From positions 62,001 to 126,000 of the forward strand of contig NZ_CP022986.1 in assembly GCF_002770595.1 (NCBI RefSeq): a DNA stretch of 64,000 nucleotides. Direction: 5' to 3'. Made by a program: the position numbers and the translations under genes. This document shows positions 35,979 to 44,035 of this stretch, in pieces (positions within the stretch are counted from its first letter, which is position 1; each line of letters begins with the position of its first letter). The notes beneath the pieces are model-generated. The model was not told the DNA's origin, searched no databases, and saw only the letters and a list, made by a program, of their open reading frames with translations. This DNA comes from Chryseobacterium camelliae (GTDB lineage: Bacteria; Bacteroidota; Bacteroidia; Flavobacteriales; Weeksellaceae).

Positions 35979-38099
35979 TTATTCTTTGATTACTTTCTTT
36001 GAAACAATGCCCTGTTCTGTTTTAATTTCAATGATGTAGATCCCCTTAGGATAAGAAGACAGATCAACAGGCTGCTGGCTGTTGCTGATGCTTCCGCTCT
36101 GAAGCTTTTTACCCGATGTATCATAGACGGCAAATACGGATTTCTGAGGAGCTCTGATGATTTTAACAATATCACGGGTGAGAGAAGGAGCTACAGTTAT
36201 ACCGTCATTGACAGCACCGATTTCTGTAGTGCCCAGTACCTGGCTGAATCCTGTTACGATGACAGAATAGTTCTGTGGTGCACTTGTTCCCGAATTGTTG
36301 ACTAAAGTACCTTTATTGGTGATTTCTATCCTGTATTTTCTTCCGGCTACCGGATTATCGATAACCACCTGCTCTACATTGTCCACTTTATTATCTGCTT
36401 TGGTTGCAGGGGCCATGGGGTTATTGGCATCCAGCTTCCATGGGTAATACACGGTATTGGTTGTGGTATCAATAATCCTGAGATCAAGATCGTTGATTAG
36501 CCTGGAGCTTCTGTTGTTATAAGCAGCCTGCCAGGTAAGGCCAGATGGGATAACATAGGCAGGGTCTATCCATGAGATGGTGGCTTTGATCGGTTCGCTG
36601 CCCGAGGCAATAACATTCTTAGCATTAACGGTGCCACTGGTTAAGGTTTCATCTTTAAAGATAACGGTGTTGTTGGCTTTTCCTACCAAAAGTTCAGCCC
36701 CTTTTTTAGCATTGATGTATCCCCATCCGAACCATGGATCAGGGCCTACGTTGCCTGCTTCGGAAGCAGAATGGACCATCAGGGTTTTGGCACTGGCGGC
36801 ATTAAGCGACTGGCCGGAGAAGAGGTCTTTGCTGATCTGCATCCACAGTCCGATGACACCCGTAATTACCGGTGCCGAGTACGAGGTTCCGCTTCCATAT
36901 TCATAGGATTCACTCCCTGCAATATCATCTGTTGTTGCGGGTGCAAATACGTTGGTGCCGGTAGTGGCGATATCCGGTTTTATGGCACCGTCATCCCTGG
37001 GTCCTGCACTGCTATAGCTGGAATGCACTACATCTGCGGCAGACGTATAGCGGAAATTGTTAGAGGCAATCACATCGGTAGCTCCTACTATAATAATGTT
37101 TTTGGCCAGCGAGCCGGGTCCGATACAGTCAAAGCCCTGTGCACAGTTATTCTGTGGCAGTACATCAGTAGCAGCGAATGCAATATCGTTTCCGTTATTA
37201 TCCTCATAATATTTGGGTAATGATGATCCGGTAGGCCCCATGCCATACGAGTTCCCGGCAGATTTTACAATAACATAGGACGGGTTCTGGTAAACGATAT
37301 TATCATAGTTCTGGTCATCGACTAAATAGGTTCCCTGAAGATCGAAGGAAGTGGAAGGACTGCTGAATGCACCGTTCCATATCCATGCATTACTTCCGTT
37401 AATAGTATCTATATCCCAGCCAAGGTTGCTACCATAGGAATGGTTGGAAATAGCAGGCTGTGCGGTTAAGATCTTGGTATATACCGTACTTGGAGATGTA
37501 TTTCCGGGTAGGGTAGTCGTGGCAAAACGATAGGAATCCATCGTAGAAGCAGTAGCAATTCCTTTGATGTCGCCTGAAATAGCAGTGCTTCCAATGGTAC
37601 CGCTCACTGTGATGCTTTTAGCTCCGATAAATCCGGCCACGCTCGTAGAGTGTCCACTATAGATCTGTGTAGAAGCTTCTTTATTGGTAATTCTTCCGGT
37701 GATATTGTTAAATGCGGAATGGGCCGCATACACCCGTCCGCCATCAAAAATGGTGTATTTAATACCCTCACCGTTATACGCATTGGTAAGTCCGGTTACG
37801 CCTCCAGACGTATTGATCAGGTCTGCATTGGCATTTTTTACCTGCCGGAGATCCTGGGTTGTATAAAAATACGGTTTCCCATCAGGCATGAACCCTGCCA
37901 GGTTGCTCCGTTTTTCTTCCAGTTTCTTCAACAACTCCTGGGATCTGTCATTCCCGTATTTCTTAGCTGCATAAGCATCGAATTTACGGTTGTTTTCCTG
38001 ATTCTGTCTTGTAAAATCTTGCTGAAGGGCAGCATTCCTGTCCTGTGCTTGGACTATTACAGCCATCAGCGCAGCTGCAGTAAGTAGGTATTTTTTCAT
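35979..38099 (-). CDS. Secreted S8 subtilisin-like protease with T9SS sorting domain
   Basis: A 706-residue protease when begun at the ATG at 38099 (MKKYLLTAAALMAV, a signal peptide ending VQAQ). The catalytic triad is Asp in YTIFDGGRVY, His in SGHSTSVAGFIG and Ser in GTSYSAPVITG. A jelly-roll P-like domain follows (about 470-620), and the last 80 residues form a type A T9SS C-terminal domain (VYDTSGKKLQSG, YPKGIYIIEI, SKKVIKE), so it is exported across the outer membrane by the type IX system. It lies 13 bases downstream of the alkaline phosphatase and should be co-transcribed. Confidence 0.92.
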   Translation of the reverse strand: MKKYLLTAAALMAVIVQAQDRNAALQQDFTRQNQENNRKFDAYAAKKYGNDRSQELLKKLEEKRSNLAGFMPDGKPYFYTTQDLRQVKNANADLINTSGGVTGLTNAYNGEGIKYTIFDGGRVYAAHSAFNNITGRITNKEASTQIYSGHSTSVAGFIGAKSITVSGTIGSTAISGDIKGIATASTMDSYRFATTTLPGNTSPSTVYTKILTAQPAISNHSYGSNLGWDIDTINGSNAWIWNGAFSSPSTSFDLQGTYLVDDQNYDNIVYQNPSYVIVKSAGNSYGMGPTGSSLPKYYEDNNGNDIAFAATDVLPQNNCAQGFDCIGPGSLAKNIIIVGATDVIASNNFRYTSAADVVHSSYSSAGPRDDGAIKPDIATTGTNVFAPATTDDIAGSESYEYGSGTSYSAPVITGVIGLWMQISKDLFSGQSLNAASAKTLMVHSASEAGNVGPDPWFGWGYINAKKGAELLVGKANNTVIFKDETLTSGTVNAKNVIASGSEPIKATISWIDPAYVIPSGLTWQAAYNNRSSRLINDLDLRIIDTTTNTVYYPWKLDANNPMAPATKADNKVDNVEQVVIDNPVAGRKYRIEITNKGTLVNNSGTSAPQNYSVIVTGFSQVLGTTEIGAVNDGITVAPSLTRDIVKIIRAPQKSVFAVYDTSGKKLQSGSISNSQQPVDLSSYPKGIYIIEIKTEQGIVSKKVIKE

Positions 38100-38112
38100 G
38101 ACACTATTTAAA

Positions 38113-39534
38113 TTAATATACTTTTTCCTGTTTTTGAGGTACCTGGGCAGCACGCAGCATCAGATCATGGAGGTCTGTGTTTTTTACAAAAGGTTTCAGC
38201 AGCTCACTTCCCGGACCATACATGGCTACCTCTGCGTAATCCCCGGAATGGTCCATGCTGATCCAGCCGACAGAATTATGTTTCTTCTGGATTTCGGAAT
38301 ACAGTTTAAAAGGAAGTTTCTTGTAATTGTACAGGCCGTCTTCCTTTTCAAGCCCGTTATAAAATCCTAAAAGCAGCCGTGCCTCATCATCGGTCAGGCT
38401 GATCTTGTTACCTTCATAGATCCAGTCTTTAACCTGCTGGATATTGAAATCTGCATGAATTTTATTTAAAATATACTCATTGGTATACCTGTAATCCGCT
38501 ATGCTGTTGAAATTCTGCGTGGCATCCGGTCCATAGATGGTTCCCGGATTCGCATTCCCATGATCTGTGGTAATGATAACCAGCGTATTTCCATCGCGCT
38601 CCGCAAAATCCATGGCCGTCTTTACAGCTTCATCAAAAGCCAGCTGATCATGGATGAGTGCCGCAACATCATTGGCATGGGCAGACCAGTCCACCTTTCC
38701 GCCTTCTACCTGAAGTACGAATCCCTGAGGATGGTCCCTCATCTGGCTGATGGCTGCCTGGGTCATCTCTGCCAGGGTAGGGGTGTTTTTAAGTTCATTA
38801 AGATGGTCGCGGTCTACACTGTACGGAAGAGCGCCTGTAGAAAAGACCCCTAATGTTTTTTGGCTCCGGTTCAGGTTGTTCAGGCCTGATGAATCCTGTA
38901 TGACCTGATAGCCTTTCTGTCGGTAGACAGAATAAAGGTCCTTTCGATCCTCCCTTTTTTCGGAGTTGAAAAATTCATCTCCACCACCCATCAGTACGTC
39001 CATCCCTAACTCGGCATACATTTCTGCGATCATCGGTTCTGCATTCCTTTTTTCCGAATTAACGCAAAATCCTGCGGGGGTGGCATGGGTAATGGTAACG
39101 GTTGTAACACAGCCTGCTTTTTTGCCGCTCTGTTTGAATTGCTGCCATACCGGCAGGTACTTTTCGCCGTTGGGCCCGGTATTCAGGACGCCGTTTTTTA
39201 CCCTGACGCCTCCGCCGAAAGCCGAACTGGCAGCTGCCGAGTCGGTAACAATAGAACTTGCCGAGGCTGTACTCATCAGTGCCCTGGATACTTTTCCTGC
39301 TTCATAGAGACTGATCCAGTGGCTGCTTTTACCTAAAATATTTCTGGAATACAGGTCTGCCATGGTCAGGGTACCCAGGCTCATTCCGTCACTGATCATA
39401 AAGATGATATTCTTTGCCTTTTTTGAGCCGCCAAAAGAGGTTTGCTGCCCGGGAAGGGCCGCAAGTTCAAGCGGGCTTAAAGCAAAGACTCCTGAAAACA
39501 GTGCCGAACCTTTTAAGAACTTTCTTCGATCCAT
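38113..39534 (-). CDS. Alkaline phosphatase, Tat-exported
   Basis: A 473-residue phosphatase. The N terminus MDRRKFLKGSALFSGVFAL is a twin-arginine signal, so the enzyme folds in the cytoplasm before export to the periplasm. Active-site features are the first metal site ISDGMSLG, the phosphorylated Ser in IVTDSAAASSAFGGG, TTDHGNANPG and the His of MDHSGDYAEVAMYGPGSE. It releases phosphate from monoesters. It heads a two-gene unit with the secreted subtilase; no Pho-box-like element was recognised upstream. Confidence 0.93.
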   Translation of the reverse strand: MDRRKFLKGSALFSGVFALSPLELAALPGQQTSFGGSKKAKNIIFMISDGMSLGTLTMADLYSRNILGKSSHWISLYEAGKVSRALMSTASASSIVTDSAAASSAFGGGVRVKNGVLNTGPNGEKYLPVWQQFKQSGKKAGCVTTVTITHATPAGFCVNSEKRNAEPMIAEMYAELGMDVLMGGGDEFFNSEKREDRKDLYSVYRQKGYQVIQDSSGLNNLNRSQKTLGVFSTGALPYSVDRDHLNELKNTPTLAEMTQAAISQMRDHPQGFVLQVEGGKVDWSAHANDVAALIHDQLAFDEAVKTAMDFAERDGNTLVIITTDHGNANPGTIYGPDATQNFNSIADYRYTNEYILNKIHADFNIQQVKDWIYEGNKISLTDDEARLLLGFYNGLEKEDGLYNYKKLPFKLYSEIQKKHNSVGWISMDHSGDYAEVAMYGPGSELLKPFVKNTDLHDLMLRAAQVPQKQEKVY

Positions 39535-39669
39535 GATACTAATGATATTGCAATTTAAAGATTAAACAGATTAATTGTCACAGGGTTGCATTAAAAAAAA
39601 ATTAAAATGCATATGGTTGCCATATTTGTATGATATGCAACATTATAACTGAACTTCATGAAACAAGAC

Positions 39670-40011
39670 TTAATGATGGTGACCGGATCTGAAATTGATA
39701 ATATGTGCAGTAATTAAACCGGCAGCCCCTACATAGATCAGAGGTATATGGATTTCAAAAATGAGATCTGCCAATACAGAAACAGCAATCAGCAACAATG
39801 AAAACCAGAATAAGGCCTGTAGCTTTCTGCTGTGGACTTTCCTGATAATCCGCATCACAACAACGGTTCCCGTGACCAGAAAGAACAGGTCTATGTAAGG
39901 ATTATGAGAAATTCCTAAAGGAATAACCATCAGCAGAGGAAAGATAATACAGTGGATAAGGCACAGGACCGCAGCGGAGATTCCTATTGCATCCAGGATC
40001 TTGTTTTTCAT
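39670..40011 (-). CDS. MerC domain-containing membrane protein
   Basis: A 113-residue protein with four hydrophobic helices. VLCLIHCIIFPLLMVIP near residue 17 has the cysteine pair typical of MerC-type mercury/metal membrane proteins, and the C terminus ends in GHHH, a possible metal ligand cluster. It is divergent from a Zur-like regulator across a perfect palindrome. That arrangement suggests a zinc-controlled transport function instead of mercury resistance; no other mer gene is present. Confidence 0.82.
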   Translation of the reverse strand: MKNKILDAIGISAAVLCLIHCIIFPLLMVIPLGISHNPYIDLFFLVTGTVVVMRIIRKVHSRKLQALFWFSLLLIAVSVLADLIFEIHIPLIYVGAAGLITAHIINFRSGHHH

Positions 40012-40074
40012 ATTAAAAAGATTTAAATTCGTATGGTAACTTTATGGCAAAGCTATTCAAAATAATCTTAAAAT

Positions 40075-40087
40075 GCAACATTGTTGC
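40075..40087. promoter_or_regulatory. Palindromic operator (probable Zur/Fur box)
   Basis: GCAACA-T-TGTTGC is a perfect 13-base palindrome between the divergent MerC and Fur-family genes, 15 bases before the regulator ATG. Its position allows control of both genes. A related GCAACATTATAAC lies at 39637-39649, upstream of the alkaline phosphatase. Confidence 0.65.
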
Positions 40088-40102
40088 GTTAATTAAACAA
40101 CT

Positions 40103-40486
40103 ATGAAACAGGTAAGGAATACTCAGGCAAAGACAGAAATACTTAATCTTATCAACCGTTCCGATGTAGCGCTGTCGCATTCGGACATACAGCAGAAACT
40201 CGGCGACCTTTGTAATCGGGTTACTATTTACCGGGTGCTTGACCGGCTTGAGAATGAAGGTCAGATCCATAAGGTGACCAACATTGACGGCGTAGTTAAT
40301 TTTGCCCGCTGCAGCGATGTATGTTCTGAAAAACAGCATCAGCACAATCATCACCATTTTAACTGTGAAGTATGCCATTCTGTAACCTGTATAGAAAATG
40401 TGATCCCTGCCCTCAGTCTTCCTGAAAATTATGTCGCAAAAGAATACAATTTTGTCATAAGCGGGATCTGCCCGAAGTGTTCATAA
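40103..40486 (+). CDS. Fur family transcriptional regulator (Zur-like)
   Basis: A 127-residue Fur-family repressor. The winged helix is ALSHSDIQQKLGDLCNRVTIYRVLDRL. Zinc-site features are the His run HQHNHHHFNCEVC (Cys pair CEVC) and a C-terminal CPKC pair that would hold structural zinc. The histidine-rich hinge and the divergent MerC target favour zinc sensing over iron, which is inference. It probably autoregulates through the adjacent palindrome. Confidence 0.88.
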   Translation: MKQVRNTQAKTEILNLINRSDVALSHSDIQQKLGDLCNRVTIYRVLDRLENEGQIHKVTNIDGVVNFARCSDVCSEKQHQHNHHHFNCEVCHSVTCIENVIPALSLPENYVAKEYNFVISGICPKCS

Positions 40487-40988
40487 GTATTCAAATGATG
40501 ACTTTTTGTCTGTGATTTGCCTATTTTTAATTATTCAAATTATATTTTAATATTACTCCTTTTTAAACATCGCTTTCCGTTTTATAAGCTTCTCATCATT
40601 CGATGCTTAATTATATTGGGGTATGTATGTTTAAATAGTCTGAAATCACATGTCTTATCATAGAAATGTGATATATAGCATATTCTTTCATCATCTTTTC
40701 TGCATTACATAATCAGTACAAAAGCCACTTTGACAGAGGTGATTTTATACTGGCATATTTTATGTTTATTATTAAACGCATTTTTATGATTTAAGGTATA
40801 TTAGTGAACTATTTTCAATATTTCAGAGACTTTTAACAGTAATTATTTAACAGGTTGGTATTTGACCCGACACATGCAGTTGAACATGATTCTAGATCGG
40901 ATGTGAATATCTTTCTACGGATCATACGAAAGGTTAAATGAATTTTATATTCATAAAATAAATGCTTAAATAATACTGCCCATTATCT
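40487..40988. other. AT-rich intergenic region before the fibre locus
   Basis: About 500 bases without any credible gene and visibly richer in A and T than the flanks. A near-start palindrome ATTTTAT-ATTC-ATAAAAT (40942-40959) is 30 bases before the AraC ATG and could be an operator. Nothing else was recognised. Confidence 0.5.
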
Positions 40989-41822
40989 ATGTATGTCATT
41001 ACAGATCAGCTGAGGAATTTAGGCTTCAGCGTCAATACCCTCAATAATCTGATAATAAGAAACAATAATATCAGGAAATTCAATACACTGGAGTATTTCT
41101 GCATTTATATCATTATGGAAGACATCCACATTGAAGTTGAGAACATGCATTATATCATCAAACCCGGACATATTGCATTTATCGGTCCCCATAAGCAGGT
41201 TAAATTCGGTCCCGCTTTAGGAGAGGAAATTTTTATTATTGTTTTTTCATCCAGCTTTTATGAGCGTTCTTCCAAGGACAGCCTGTTTTTGAATTCCCAG
41301 CTCTTTTTCAATTATAGTACGGATTTTTTTATTGCTCCATTTACCAACCTGGAAGAGAAAAGAGCTGTCTTTATGGAGCGTATGGAAAGTTTTCAGCTTA
41401 AGGATGAGAGCCTTTATATTTCTGCAGCCCATAATGCGATAGAAAGGCTGATTCTTGATGCATTTCTACATATACCCTCAGATGAAATGAAGAAAGATGT
41501 GAAGTTTGATTACCTGTATTATGTAAACCGGTTCAAGGTTCTTTTGCAGAGGGATTACAAAAAGGCAAAAAAAGTTTCTTATTATGCCGCTGAACTTAAT
41601 ATTTCAGCAAGGAAACTTACGGAGATGACAGAATATGTTTTAGGTAAGACGGCTAAACATATCATCATTGAAAAAATTATAAGCGAATGCAAAAAAGCTT
41701 TAAATTTTTCAAATAATACCATTTCTGAAATTTCTTATGATCTGGGTTTCAGCAATGAAGGAAATTTTAGCAATTTTATTAAAAAACATACAGGAAAAAA
41801 TCCTTCAGAAATGAAGCAATAA
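40989..41822 (+). CDS. AraC family regulator at head of the fibre locus
   Basis: A 277-residue regulator with a cupin-like N-terminal half (IKPGHIAFIGPHKQVKFG) and a C-terminal AraC DNA-binding domain: SYYAAELNISARKLTEMTEYVLG, then ISEISYDLGFSNEGNFSNFIKKHTGKNP. It precedes and is co-oriented with the secreted subunit, chaperone and usher-like genes; AraC-type activators are typical for fimbrial loci (for example Rns and ToxT control pili). The gene is more AT-rich than the housekeeping genes, which may point to acquisition. Confidence 0.88.
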   Translation: MYVITDQLRNLGFSVNTLNNLIIRNNNIRKFNTLEYFCIYIIMEDIHIEVENMHYIIKPGHIAFIGPHKQVKFGPALGEEIFIIVFSSSFYERSSKDSLFLNSQLFFNYSTDFFIAPFTNLEEKRAVFMERMESFQLKDESLYISAAHNAIERLILDAFLHIPSDEMKKDVKFDYLYYVNRFKVLLQRDYKKAKKVSYYAAELNISARKLTEMTEYVLGKTAKHIIIEKIISECKKALNFSNNTISEISYDLGFSNEGNFSNFIKKHTGKNPSEMKQ

Positions 41823-41875
41823 TGAAAAATATTGTATATTTACTATAATAACCGTTAAGTGATAAAATTGGTTAT

Positions 41876-42310
41876 ATGGGTACGAAATATTTTTTATTAG
41901 CTATGTTCCTTTTAGTTTGTACAAGGGTATTTTCACAGAATGACGCCATACGTCTGAACGTAAATCTGTATCCTGTACAAATGATGACTTTAGAGGCTCA
42001 GCCCAAAGTTGATAAGGATATTGATGTTGTGATGCCTGAAAAAAGGCAACTGATTGTCTCCAGCCCTTCCGGGTTTCAGATTGATGCCAGTCATGGCCAT
42101 TCTGATGTGAAGGATATGTATGATTACAGAGTGAAGGAATCCTCTGTAAAGCCGCTCTGCAAAAAGGTTCATCATCTTTTTGAGGCCACAAGAGGTGCGG
42201 TTGAAAAAAAATACAGCATTGATAAGAATATGGAGAAAATTATACAGAAAATCAGTTGTTCTGAAACTGAAAATTCCGACCATTTGGTATTGACTCTCAT
42301 TTCTCAGTAA
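41876..42310 (+). CDS. Secreted minor fibre-subunit-like protein
   Basis: A 144-residue protein with a signal peptide (residues 1-20, ending RVFSQ). The mature N terminus, IRLNVNLYPVQMMTLEAQPKV, aligns by eye with the next gene product (VTLNVRLKPIQTLVINSAQKV), as does SPSGFQIDAS with STGGFQVKVK. It ends in DHLVLTLISQ, resembling the final strand of the other subunits. Two Cys residues (about 95 and 127) could form a disulfide, which the major subunit lacks. A minor or initiating subunit is inferred. It is co-oriented with the AraC gene and precedes the major subunit by 315 bases. Confidence 0.6.
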   Translation: MGTKYFLLAMFLLVCTRVFSQNDAIRLNVNLYPVQMMTLEAQPKVDKDIDVVMPEKRQLIVSSPSGFQIDASHGHSDVKDMYDYRVKESSVKPLCKKVHHLFEATRGAVEKKYSIDKNMEKIIQKISCSETENSDHLVLTLISQ

Positions 42311-42625
42311 TTATTTACCGTGATATGGTGCCCGTTTTGACGTGGGTACTGCCTGTTTTTAACAAAAAATACAGGCCGGATGATGTTGGTAAATTAAACA
42401 ATGTTTAACATAGTTGTTTTATTGTTGTATAATTGTTAATTATAATGATTTATGGAATTCTGCTTTTCGTATTTTCTTATCAAATCCTACCTTAGTTTTT
42501 ATTCGTATTTACGCGACAAAATTTACAAATAACAAGTCTTTTTTTACAAAAGTTGTGGTATCTGTTTTGTTTAATTTTGCACAAGAATTTTTAACAATAA
42601 CTTAATACAACAATTTAGACCTATT
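42311..42625. other. Intergenic region with the major subunit promoter
   Basis: No gene is seen. A hairpin-like repeat (GCCTGT at 42351-42356 with ACAGGC at 42371-42376, A/T-rich between) may end the minor subunit transcript. Most of the remainder is AT-rich sequence ahead of the TAATTTTG promoter box. Confidence 0.5.
42572..42579 (+). promoter_or_regulatory. -7 box of the major subunit gene (TAATTTTG)
   Basis: The box fits TAnnTTTG, with TTG at 42553-42555 as a possible -33 element (16-base spacer). It would give a leader of about 40 bases. A separate promoter here fits strong expression of a structural subunit. Confidence 0.55.
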
Positions 42626-43147
42626 ATGAAAAAGATTATTTTCGGTTCTTTAGCTCTTTTCGGAATGGTTACTGTAAGCGCTCAAAGTGTTACGCTTAAT
42701 GTAAGATTAAAACCTATCCAGACTCTTGTTATCAACAGTGCCCAGAAAGTGGTTAATTTAGACTATACCACTAAAGACGATTACTCTAATGGAGTATCAT
42801 CCGTAAATGCTGACCACTTAAGCATTTACAGTACCGGTGGATTCCAGGTAAAAGTTAAAAGCTCCAACGCTGTTATGCAGAACGGAGCCAAGAGCATCCA
42901 GGCTAACAGTATCCAGATCAAAGCGACTGCAGGATCGGAAGCCGTTAACGGAGCACAGTATGCCCAAAATGTACAGTTGTCCGCAACTGAAGCTACCCTG
43001 GTAACTTCTACTGTAGGTGGTGTGGATAAAAAAATCAACATCGAATACAAAGGTGCAGGTGCTAACGCTTATCTGGACAACTATATCGCAGGGCAAACCC
43101 CTTCTGTTTACAGTACGGAACTTACGTACACGATCATTGCACAATAG
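42626..43147 (+). CDS. Probable major fibre (pilin-like) subunit
   Basis: A 173-residue protein with a normal signal peptide (residues 1-20, ending VSAQ) and no lipobox, unlike the lipoprotein FimA pilins of Bacteroidia. The mature part is Ser/Val/Asn-rich, has no Cys and is predicted all-beta from its alternating pattern (SVTLNVRLKPIQTLVI; GGFQVKVKSS). It ends in STELTYTIIAQ, matching the C-terminal strand of the two-domain protein (STTLQYEITPQ). It has its own promoter and is followed by a terminator-like attenuator before the chaperone gene, as expected for an abundant subunit. No named family was recognised. Confidence 0.65.
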   Translation: MKKIIFGSLALFGMVTVSAQSVTLNVRLKPIQTLVINSAQKVVNLDYTTKDDYSNGVSSVNADHLSIYSTGGFQVKVKSSNAVMQNGAKSIQANSIQIKATAGSEAVNGAQYAQNVQLSATEATLVTSTVGGVDKKINIEYKGAGANAYLDNYIAGQTPSVYSTELTYTIIAQ

Positions 43148-43172
43148 AAACTGATTAAAATATTAAAATATG

Positions 43173-43205
43173 AAGTGTTACAAGTAGTATTGTAGCACTT
43201 TTTCT
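43173..43205 (+). terminator. Attenuator hairpin between major subunit and chaperone genes
   Basis: AAGTGTTACAA pairs with TTGTAGCACTT through 11 pairs including one G-T wobble, over a six-base loop, and runs into five T residues and CTG. It would stop most transcripts after the subunit gene and let a fraction read into the chaperone gene. Confidence 0.75.
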
Positions 43206-43231
43206 GTAATTTTAATATTAAATAAATTTTA

Positions 43232-44035
43232 ATGAAGAAGCTGCATTTTATTTTTCTCTGCCTTATCTGTTCTATGTATTCCTTAGTATATGCACAAACA
43301 GGAGTTTCCGTATCTCCTCCCAGGCTATACTTTGAATCAGGACTCGGAAACAGCGGTACACAAATGATAACGGTCACCAATGTGAGTGCAAAAAATTCGC
43401 TGGATCTGGCGGTCAGCCTCGGTGATTGGGAATACAATGACAAAGGAGAAAATTTAATGTCTGCTGCAGGGACCCTGCCGGTATCATGTGCCGGTTGGAT
43501 TTCGGTGAAAAAAGAGGATAATTATTTTACACTGGCTCCCGGACAGAGAAAAGATATTGATGTCACCGTAACCGTTCCCAACATTTTATCCGATCAGCTG
43601 AGCGCTCATACGGCAGTGCTGTATGTAAGCCAGATGAACCCGGTGGATGATGTGGACAATAAAGGTGCTAATATCAAAGTGAGCATCCGTTCGGGCATTA
43701 AGATATTCCATAAACTGCCGTCTGCCAATACGAAGAAAATAGAGATCAAAAACCTTATTTTTGAAAAATCGGCAAAAACCCTGAACCTCTTTTTTGAAAA
43801 CCAGGGCAACGTATGGATTGACGGGAAAGTTTCCGGAGACCTTGTGAATACACAGACCGGTAAAAAGATATCTATTGATCAGATTATTTTTTATACCATG
43901 CCCGGAAATAAAAGAGAAATAGATATCCCTCTTCCGGCATCCCTGGAGAAAGGAAAATATACGGCATCTGTACTGATTGATTATGGTGACAGCAATAACC
44001 TCGAAGTAGGAGAGCTAAAATTCACATATGAATAA
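43232..44035 (+). CDS. PapD-like periplasmic chaperone
   Basis: A 267-residue protein with a signal peptide ending VYAQ. Residues about 22-135 form a first Ig-like domain beginning GVSVSPPRLYFESG, with LAPGQRKDIDVTVTVP and the strand HTAVLYVSQMNP, which corresponds to the G1 strand that chaperones lend to subunits. Residues about 140-267 are a second Ig-like domain (IEIKNLIFEKSAKTLNLFFEN, DIPLPASLEKGKYTASVLIDYG). Two Ig domains in this order are the PapD/FimC architecture. The canonical Arg and Lys that anchor the subunit C terminus were not located with certainty. The gene overlaps the two-domain adhesin gene by 8 bases. Confidence 0.7.
   Translation: MKKLHFIFLCLICSMYSLVYAQTGVSVSPPRLYFESGLGNSGTQMITVTNVSAKNSLDLAVSLGDWEYNDKGENLMSAAGTLPVSCAGWISVKKEDNYFTLAPGQRKDIDVTVTVPNILSDQLSAHTAVLYVSQMNPVDDVDNKGANIKVSIRSGIKIFHKLPSANTKKIEIKNLIFEKSAKTLNLFFENQGNVWIDGKVSGDLVNTQTGKKISIDQIIFYTMPGNKREIDIPLPASLEKGKYTASVLIDYGDSNNLEVGELKFTYE

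Noticed and set aside
39670..40486. Mercury-resistance (mer) operon
   Set aside because: Only a MerC-type membrane protein is present; the regulator is Fur/Zur type, with no merA, merP or MerR-type gene.
42626..43147. Type V (FimA/Mfa) lipoprotein pilin
   Set aside because: The signal peptide ends in a signal-peptidase I type site with no lipobox Cys, and a chaperone gene is present, which type V pili lack.
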